DNA of 64,000 bases. It comes from Ctenosaura bakeri. Lineage: Eukaryota; Chordata; Lepidosauria; Squamata; Iguanidae. A program made the position numbers and the translations under genes. Where the stretch lies: contig CAOLHI010000356.1 of NCBI GenBank assembly GCA_948474755.1, positions 496,001 through 560,000 of the forward strand, written 5' to 3'. Shown here one piece after another: positions 57,214 through 64,000 of this stretch; the first letter of the stretch is position 1, and every line of letters begins with the position of its first letter. Below the pieces are notes generated by a model, which was given only the letters and a program-made list of their open reading frames with translations, did not search any database and was not told the origin of the DNA.

Positions 57214-57668
57214 GGGTTTTTCCGCACTTTGGAGGGGAAATGGGGCAGTCCGTTCACTCACCGGACTGGCACACTCCTCCTGATGATCCACAACGATTCG
57301 GAGGTGTGTGTGCCTGCTTTACACACTCTCCAGCGACGAAAATGGAGGCTTCTGGTTGGCAGAAGCTCTCCACCAATCGGAGAAGCTCTCCAGCCGGAAG
57401 CCCGCCCCCAGAAGATCTGCAGACTCACACCGGAGTGAGCCTGTGGATCTGTACTTTATAGAGCGACGGACTGGAGCGCACCGCAATATTGAAAGTCCTC
57501 TTTTAATCGGTCTTTCAATAGCACGGGCGACCACCAGTTCTGGGCGTTCTGGAGCGGGCTGAAGTCCGGACAAACAGTAAGTAGTCCAAACCCAGCTTGC
57601 CCCCAAATGTGAATGTCCTTGTGGGAGGACGCACCGGCCCACTTCAAAAATAAAATGCGGAAAAGGCC
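57214..57668. mobile_element. Non-autonomous DNA transposon with GGCC termini (455 bp)
   Basis: The left end GGGTTTTTCCGCAC and the right end (reverse complement GGCCTTTTCCGCAT) form a terminal inverted repeat. The 3-bp repeat TAT flanks it (57211-57213 and 57669-57671). The interior is clearly more GC- and CpG-rich than the flanks and unlike the interiors of the 2550, 42616 and 52618 elements. Overlapping frames of up to 133 codons on both strands inside it have no recognised protein and are by-products of GC-rich sequence. It belongs to the same terminal family as those three elements. Confidence 0.8.
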
Positions 57669-60222
57669 TATGTAACATAAATAGTTGCTTTCCATACATT
57701 TGAGAACTAAAGTGAATCACTTTTTAAAATGAGCAACAAGTTACTTTGAATGAGAAACTTTTCAAATTCTGGGATTCTGTGGGCCAATTTCAAATTCTTA
57801 TTATGTTGAAGATTAAAAGATAGTGTGTTGTGGGGGGAACCCAAAAGAAAAGTCAGTTTGCCTCAGCCCCATTTAACTCACTAGGTTTATATGTGGTTAG
57901 CTGCAGGTCAAAGAATTTCATCCCTGTCTCTTGGTGCCTGTGTACAGTAGAACCTCAGTCTAGCTAATATAAGTGGATTCCATGAGACCTATATTTGTTG
58001 CAGGCACCACAGTGGGGCATATGCAGTATTTTGGAACAATCTGGAATGGTTTAAATAGAGTAGGTTTTCAGGTGTTCAAAAAGCATGTATTAGGATCAAA
58101 AGCGAAGTACCAAGGTTACATTATGAAGTGTTAGGGCAACTTCCACTCATCACATGTTTTAAATATTTACTTCTTCAGTTGTGAATGTTATCACAGCACA
58201 GCATTTACATTAAAGAAAACAATTGATTTCAAGAGTAGAATAGCAAGCCATACAATAGATTAAAAAAAACCAACTTGTATATTTAATAATTCCATTTAGG
58301 AATAGATGACTACCATTCCCACCTAATATATGTTGTTTTGGAAGGCTGAATCACTCAGATTGTGATCTGAAAGAGGACATAAAGAGTTGAATTCATATTT
58401 ATGATCAAAACTTGTGCATAGTAAAACCATCTGTTTTTACCGGTCCAGGCATGATATTTATCTTTAAAATAACAGGACTATTGTTGCCCATTTACTTTAT
58501 TCAATTTTCCAGTTTTTTTGAAGGAGGGCCTTAATAATCTCATGCAGGAGACTGTGAATTTTATTGTGTTTATCACCAGAAGGATTGTCTCCAAGGTGAC
58601 TTTGGACATGTCGCTCTTTATAGCATATGCTTCAGAGGCAGCATAGAGGCCTGCAGTTCTGAAGATGGTCCACTCATGTCTTGCTCAAGACTGGCACATC
58701 CAAGCATGTTTTCATGTTGGCTGTGCCACCCTATATTTCTAGTACTCTATTATTGCTATTAAGTATTGATACAAACATGTTTTTTGTAATGTCTTTGCAC
58801 TGTGCATAGTTTTATAATATCCTTTATCTTTTTTTATGTAAATCAAAATGTTAAAAATACTCTCATTTAGAGAAAGCAGTTGAGCATCCTTTATTTCACC
58901 AAATTAAAAAAACAGAATGGATAGGATCTATGTTTAGATGGTAGATGCTGACCTCTCCATTGCTTCTCTTTCTGGGGCCATCTAGCTCTCTGAAAATTCT
59001 GCGCAGAGAAACAAATGGCTGTGCTGAATGGGGTGAGGTTTAGCACAGAGATGAAATGTGATCCATTGAAACTGGATAGACACACCTTTTGCGAATGGAT
59101 CATGAATCCAACTCAAAAAATGTATGCATGAACACACACACATGCACCATGTTGACACAAAATAGACAAGATAGGTCTCTTTTCTAAAACATGGCAAATA
59201 GGCTTTACAAAAGCTATGGAAGTATTTGTGAAAATGGCATTATATTGTATTTATTTCTTTGTGAATAAAATTGATGGACTTGATTTCTGATCTTTTCTAA
59301 GAGTGTCTAAGCAGAATAGTGAGCATTTCAACTTTTCCTCTAGCAAACGAGAAAATATGGTAAATGTTTTACCTTGGAGATCTCTATGGGAAGATTTTTC
59401 AACACTTCATAAATTAGGAGTAGGCTGTCATATTTAGCCAGCATTAGAGTACGGGAAAAGGAGACTTTGGAGACTAAGTGTGGTGGCTAATGAAAGGTTG
59501 GCAGCCTAACTCTTGGAACAACTTTAGTCCTTAATGGACAATAATCCCCACTGAGTAGGAGTCATAAAATGGTATGTGTCACTTATAACCTGTTTTGAAG
59601 ACGTCCAGATATCTATAGATCTCTGTCTCTGTCTTACAATGCATTTGGTCAGCTTTGACCAGAATGCTTGACGGCTATCTGTATTTGCCCTTGTATCTCT
59701 TACAGTGTATTAGTAATTTTAAAGGACAGGAACCCCTTTTAAGGAAAAAAAAAAGACACCCTTTGCATGCCTGCTTCACTTTAACACAGTAAAGACCATT
59801 CATTAAAAGCATAAGGACAAGCTTCCCTTGTCTTTGTTACTAAATGTACTATGCTTGGGATCAATAAGTTTCCAGTGAAACTCTGGGAGTACGATATGAA
59901 GTTTTGAAAGAAAGAGCATTGCTTTTAAAAGCTTAGAGTTACATGGGGCTCTCATTAGTAGCATTAGCAAAGTCAGCGCTAGTTTGTTTGTATCTCAGTG
60001 TATTAAATGTATTATTCAATAATGTGAGGAAATGAGACAGTGAGGAGGTGTTTTTAAAACAATGTGGATTTTTAGACTGAGCACTTTTAAAAGGAGAATA
60101 ACTCTTATAACATGGCACCCTTCCCCTTTACCTCCCTCATTTAATAAAAAGAAGAAACTCTCATGCTTCTCTTTGATGTGTCTTGAGTTGGAGGGGCCCT
60201 TTTTGTAGGAAGATTCCTCAAA
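57669..60222. other. Long unannotated stretch
   Basis: No gene recognised in 2.5 kb. TACAGTAGAACCTCAG at 57944-57959 resembles a mariner-type terminus but has no matching partner end. A short ACACACACATG run lies near 59135. Confidence 0.45.
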
Positions 60223-61165
60223 AAGTTCAGAAGCTTGTTTTCCAAAGTTTGTCTTCTGGATTCTGCATCTGCATGGAAAATACCCTTTACAGTTCCAATC
60301 TGTTGGAAAGGGAACACCAAGGATTGCAGAAACCATAGGACCATTGCATTATTTTTCCGTGCAAGTAAAGTCATATTCAACATTCTACAACAAAGACTTC
60401 TTCCATATAGGGAGTGAGAAATGTCAGATGTCCAAACTGGGTCTAGGAAAGGAAGAGGTACTAGAGATCATATTGCAAAAGTATGTTGGATAATGGAGTG
60501 CACCAAAGAATTTCAAAAGAAAATCAGTCTTTGCTTTATAGTTTTTAGCAAAGCCTTTGATTGTGCAGGTCACAAGAAACTATGGATTGCACTTAAAGAA
60601 ATGAGTGCACTGCAACTTTTGATTGTTCTGCTGTGTAACTGTAAGCAGAATAAGAGGCTACTGTTAGGACAGAAATGGAATGATTTCCAGTTAGGACTGT
60701 ATATGCCATTGTATTTCCAATTTCTATGTATGGTTATGAAAGCGGGACAGTAAAGACAGGTGATAGGGAAAAAAGGCCAACTCCTTTGAAATGTGGTGCT
60801 GGAGGAGAGTTCTCTTGATACCCTGGACTGCTAAAAGGACAAATGAATGGGTCCTAGAGCAAATCAAGCCTGAACTCTCCCTAGAAGCCAGGATGACTAA
60901 ACTGAGGCTGTTGGACTTTGGCCATATCATGAGAAGACATGACTCACTAGAAAAGACAATAATATTTGGCAAGGTGGAAGACAGTAGGAAAAGATGAAAG
61001 CCATATTACAAATGGGTAGACTCAATCAAGGAAGCTGTAGTCCTGAGTCTGCGTGACCTGAGGACAGCAGTTGATGACAGGGGGAGCTAGAGATCTCTCA
61101 TCCATAGGGTCACCATAAGTTGAAGTTGCCTTGATGGCAATTAATAACAACAATAACATCTGTTG
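60223..61165 (+). mobile_element. BovB (RTE-clade) LINE remnant, internally deleted
   Basis: From about 60313 the frame reads HRTIALFFRASKVIFNILQQ, then after one in-frame stop (60415-60417) SDVQTGSRKGRGTRDHIAKV and VFSKAFDCAGHKKLWIALKE. These are the NYR-I, KGRGTRD and AFD-V-H-KLW blocks of the BovB reverse transcriptase. Around 60695 the sequence jumps, with a frameshift, to PISMYGYESGTVK, then WCWRRVLLIPWTAKRTNEWV and MTKLRLLDFGHIMRRHDSLE, the C-terminal BovB region. The palm part with the YADD box is therefore deleted. The 3' end GTCACCATAAGTTGAAGTTG and CAACAACAATAAC matches the tail borrowed by Sauria SINEs. It is 5'-truncated and dead. Confidence 0.85.
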
Positions 61166-62224
61166 TTTTCCAACAAGATAGTCTGTCCTTTTTTACATTT
61201 ATGCAAACAAAAGATGATGACACCTCTCTCATCATTAATTCTCTAACGGTGCTCCCAACCAAAGATTATGTTACCATGCAACATGAGATGTGGTTTACAA
61301 GGCAGCGATTTGGAAACATTAAATTTCCTTGCAAAATAGTGGAAGGAATTTAGGCTAATGTTTCTTTATATACTGAGTGGATTCTCAGAGCAGCATTCTT
61401 GGCTTGGTTATCTTGTCTCTTAGCTTGACTGTAGTGGATGAATAAAGGAAAGTATCTCTGTCTCCATGACAAGCTTCAGGTGTACATAAATAAAACTGTA
61501 TAATTTTCATACTCACTTTCAGTGAAATGTGTGTGTTTTGGACAGTTGATGTCTAAATTCTCAGTCTGTGTAGTCCTAAATTTTTGCTAAAATGAACTGG
61601 TTTGCTACTGTACTCTTGCTTACCTTTCACTGAAATTACTCTTTAAATAACTGCTTTCAGGCAAGGTCAGTTCATAAATGACAGTGTGTTATATGGCGCT
61701 CCCAGTCTGAAAGGAATCCAAATCAGTGTGGCTTTTGGCATCTCATCGTTTTGCTCCTTTAGAGAATAATGCCTGTTAACTACCACACATTGCAGTTCAA
61801 ATCTAGGGTACCTTCTCATGCCTATAATGCAAATTTGTGAAGTGTGCAAATTAACTGGATTGTGGAAATTATCATGCTAGTCAAATTAAGCATATTAAGG
61901 ATTTGCATTGTTTTTGTACCAGTGTATTTCAGCCTTGAGCACTGATCTGAGAGATCCAATCTAGAGAATTAGTTTGACTACTGGGGTAAAACAGGGAGAC
62001 ACCATTTCAAAATCATATTCACCTCACCAAGCTTACAGAATGTCCTTGGGGTAGTCATTACTTCTCAGCTAAACCTGTTTGTGAGGATAACAGTGGAACA
62101 GGAGACATGTAAAGCAAGAATGTGCTTTTTGGTATGGAACAGATTTTCTTTTTTCATTGTTGTCATCGTCAACAGCAACAACCACAGTATCGGTACAACT
62201 TCACCAGGATATCATTGTAATATA
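61166..62224. other. Unannotated stretch
   Basis: No recognised gene or repeat. Confidence 0.5.
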
Positions 62225-62425
62225 GAGAGCCATCATAGTATAGTGGTTTGAGCATTGGACTATGACCCTGGAGACCAGTGTTTGATTCTCTGCTCAGCCA
62301 TGAAAACCCATTCAGTGTCCTTGGGGGTGTCACACACTCTCAACCTCAGAAAACCCCATGATAGGTTTGCCTTAGGGTCTCCAGGAGTTGTAAATGATTT
62401 GAAGGCACACAACAACAACTTCAAC
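62225..62425 (+). mobile_element. Sauria-type SINE, well preserved
   Basis: Head AGAGCCATCATAGTATAGTG, GTTTGAGCATTGGACTATG (A-box side) and GTTTGATTCTCTGCTCAGCC (B-box side). Body CCATTCAGTGTCCTTGGGG, TCACACACTCTCAACCTC, AGAAAACCCCATGATAGG. Tail GCCTTAGGGTCTCCAGGAG and GAAGGCACACAACAACAAC. The clearest copy in the window. Confidence 0.88.
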
Positions 62426-62604
62426 ACTATCCAACTACTCTTTGTTAATTGCCATAGTTTTAATAATTGTCTATGTGTTTTACTTTTCAGTTTTTGCTTA
62501 TCAGGTACTTCTCACCGCGGTGATTACATCCTCTATTGCAGGCATATATATAATCATCTTCTAACTGAAATAACACTCAGTGCACTGATGAAGTGAGCAA
62601 GAGT
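62426..62604. other. Short unannotated spacer
   Basis: No recognised feature. Confidence 0.4.
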
Positions 62605-62815
62605 CATAGAATCAGAGAATCGTAGAAAGTTGGAAGAGACCACAGGGGCCATCCAGTCCAACCTCCCACAATGTAGGAACTTACCTCAAAACACTCTAGA
62701 CAGATGGCCATCCTGCCCTCTGGCTGTTAGGAAGTTCTTCCTGAGGTTTAAGTGGAATCTCTCCACCTGCAGTTTGAATCCATTGCTCCTTATCCTAGTC
62801 TCTGGAGCACACATA
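62605..62815 (-). mobile_element. CR1 LINE 3' end, minus strand
   Basis: Begins with the CATAGAATCAGAGAATCGTAG terminal octamer repeat and continues GTTGGAAGAGACCACAGGGG, CCATCCAGTCCAACCTCCC and AGATGGCCATCCTGCCC. It then jumps to TGTTAGGAAGTTCTTCCTGAG, GTGGAATCTCTCCACCTGC, TTTGAATCCATTGCTCC and CTAGTCTCTGGAGC. Relative to the copy at 8598-8765 it lacks the CTTAAAAACCTCCAAAGAAGG block, a small internal deletion. Confidence 0.85.
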
Positions 62816-64000
62816 TTATGCATAGTGAAGTGACTGCCTCAGGCAGCAAGAAGCCAGGACTATTGAAATGCTCTGTTCCTCACTACTGCTGCTTGCTTCC
62901 TTCCCATCCCACTCCTCCTCAGCTTTGTGATGTGCCTACCTTTCACACCCCCATCTCCTAGCCCTCCAGCTTGTCCTTGTTCATTATGTGCTGCTGTTCT
63001 TTGTCCACTTTGCAATGGTAGAGTCTGAAGAGGTAAAGTTAGCATCAACGTTATACTTACTGTACTCTTAGGTATTAGACTCCCAGAATTTTTAACACAA
63101 GAGAATGAGAATGCTGTCTATTATTCTTTCAAGCTGTTAATTAAAATGGACAAAATAATAAACATACATTTACACACTCCTCTTAGGGGGACACATAGAC
63201 TTTTCATTTTCTAGACAAGTACCTTAACATTAATTTAAAAGCATCAGGCCCCTTACATCTTCATTATTTATAGAGGCAGTGGTATAGACTTGCATTTATA
63301 CGGAATTACAGTCTGACACACCATTATAACATGATACATGTACTGTAGGAATGCCTTATATCATTTGCCTTATCTCTAGTAAGTGTCTCTAGAACACAAA
63401 GGAACTTAAAATATGTGGATACATAGTCATTGCAGTAATTTCAGTATCTGTTATATAGGCATTGTTCTATTTAGATAGGAAATATGTCCTATCTGAGAGC
63501 AGAGGTTCTCTCTTTCTCACTGCCACTTGCCTACGAGCTAGGAACACCATTAGCAGCATAGGTTCACTGGAGGCTATGGTAAACAACCAAATTCTCATGT
63601 CTCAGAAGCTGGCTTTTATACTCTCCTCAGTCTCCATCTGCCCAATCAGAGATGGATTTCACTAGTCTTAATAAATGTCAACAATGATCTTCCCTTTCAA
63701 CGAAAAGTGAGATTTATATGGTGCCACTTTAGAGATCCAAGTCCTGGGAGTGTCACCAGCCACTGTTTCTACCATCAACTGATTGCAACAGATTGTGGGA
63801 GCCATCAGATATTAGTAACCCTTTCATACCAAAGCCTTTGGGTTTCATTATGTGCTGGTTCTGTCTCTCTCAGACTATTTCCTCCTTATCTATCTCTGGT
63901 TTAAGTTAGATTGGCTTCATGCCTGGAACTAGCTAGTAAACCTGCACTCTTGCTGTCCTAAACATAAACATCCTACTTTGTACTTTACACAGACACCTTT
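62816..64000. other. Unannotated stretch to window end
   Basis: A C/T-rich patch lies at 62880-62990. No gene or recognised repeat. Confidence 0.5.

Noticed and set aside
57944..58090. Mariner-type MITE starting TACAGTAGAACCTCAG
   Set aside because: No inverted partner end or second TA-flanked terminus could be found nearby.
58878..58920. CAGTTGAGCATCC similarity to a Tigger/MER-type terminus
   Set aside because: Too short, and no matching opposite end.

Overview
This window looks like repeat-dense, AT-rich vertebrate nuclear DNA, almost certainly from a squamate reptile and probably an iguanian lizard of the Anolis or Sceloporus kind. That reading rests on the repeats: tRNA-headed SINEs with a BovB-type tail (the Sauria SINE pattern), a second tRNA-derived squamate SINE, BovB LINE remnants, CR1 3' ends carrying the CATAGAAT-type terminal repeat, a DIRS-like retrotransposon fragment, and a SPIN-like hAT element with a perfect 8-bp target duplication. 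No repeat database could be searched, so family names come from recognising motifs and may be off at subfamily level.

I find no host protein-coding gene, tRNA, rRNA or CRISPR array that I can support. The open reading frames are short and either fall inside mobile elements or look like chance. The window is therefore intergenic or lies inside a large intron.

Layout. 1-2.5 kb: unannotated single-copy-like sequence. 2.5-3.2 kb: a CpG-rich, 642-bp non-autonomous DNA transposon containing two hairpins and a 39/40-bp minisatellite. 3.2-8.8 kb: a dense stack of LINE, SINE and palindromic fragments. 9.8-12.5 kb: two TA-flanked MITEs (10.1 and 11.4 kb). 14-15.4 kb: a Sauria SINE, then an LTR-like repeat into which a SPIN element inserted. 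15.4-21.2 kb: mostly unique. 21.2-26.3 kb: a third TA-flanked MITE, a tandem duplication, and a SINE nested inside another SINE. 28.5-29.3 kb: a second copy of the LTR-like repeat. 31.4-32.4 kb: a LINE tail and half of a foldback MITE. 37.3-38.4 kb: a decayed LINE reverse transcriptase on the minus strand. 39.4 kb: a perfect 24-bp inverted repeat enclosing alternating purine-pyrimidine DNA. 40.7-42.8 kb: a DIRS-like RT remnant, a SINE, a LINE fragment and a foldback MITE. 45.7-52.8 kb: SINE and CR1 pieces, a fourth TA MITE and a second foldback MITE. 57.2-57.7 kb: another GGCC-ended element. 60.2-61.2 kb: an internally deleted BovB. 62.2-62.8 kb: a SINE and a CR1 3' end.

The most interesting pattern is a set of four elements (2550, 42616, 52618 and 57214) of very different internal sequence. 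They share termini of the form GGCC-N-TTTC-GCAC, and each is flanked by a 3-bp direct repeat (TCT, TAT, TCA, TAT). This points to one transposase family, most like PIF/Harbinger by duplication size, mobilising several unrelated cargoes. One of the cargoes is a ready-made CpG-island-like minisatellite.
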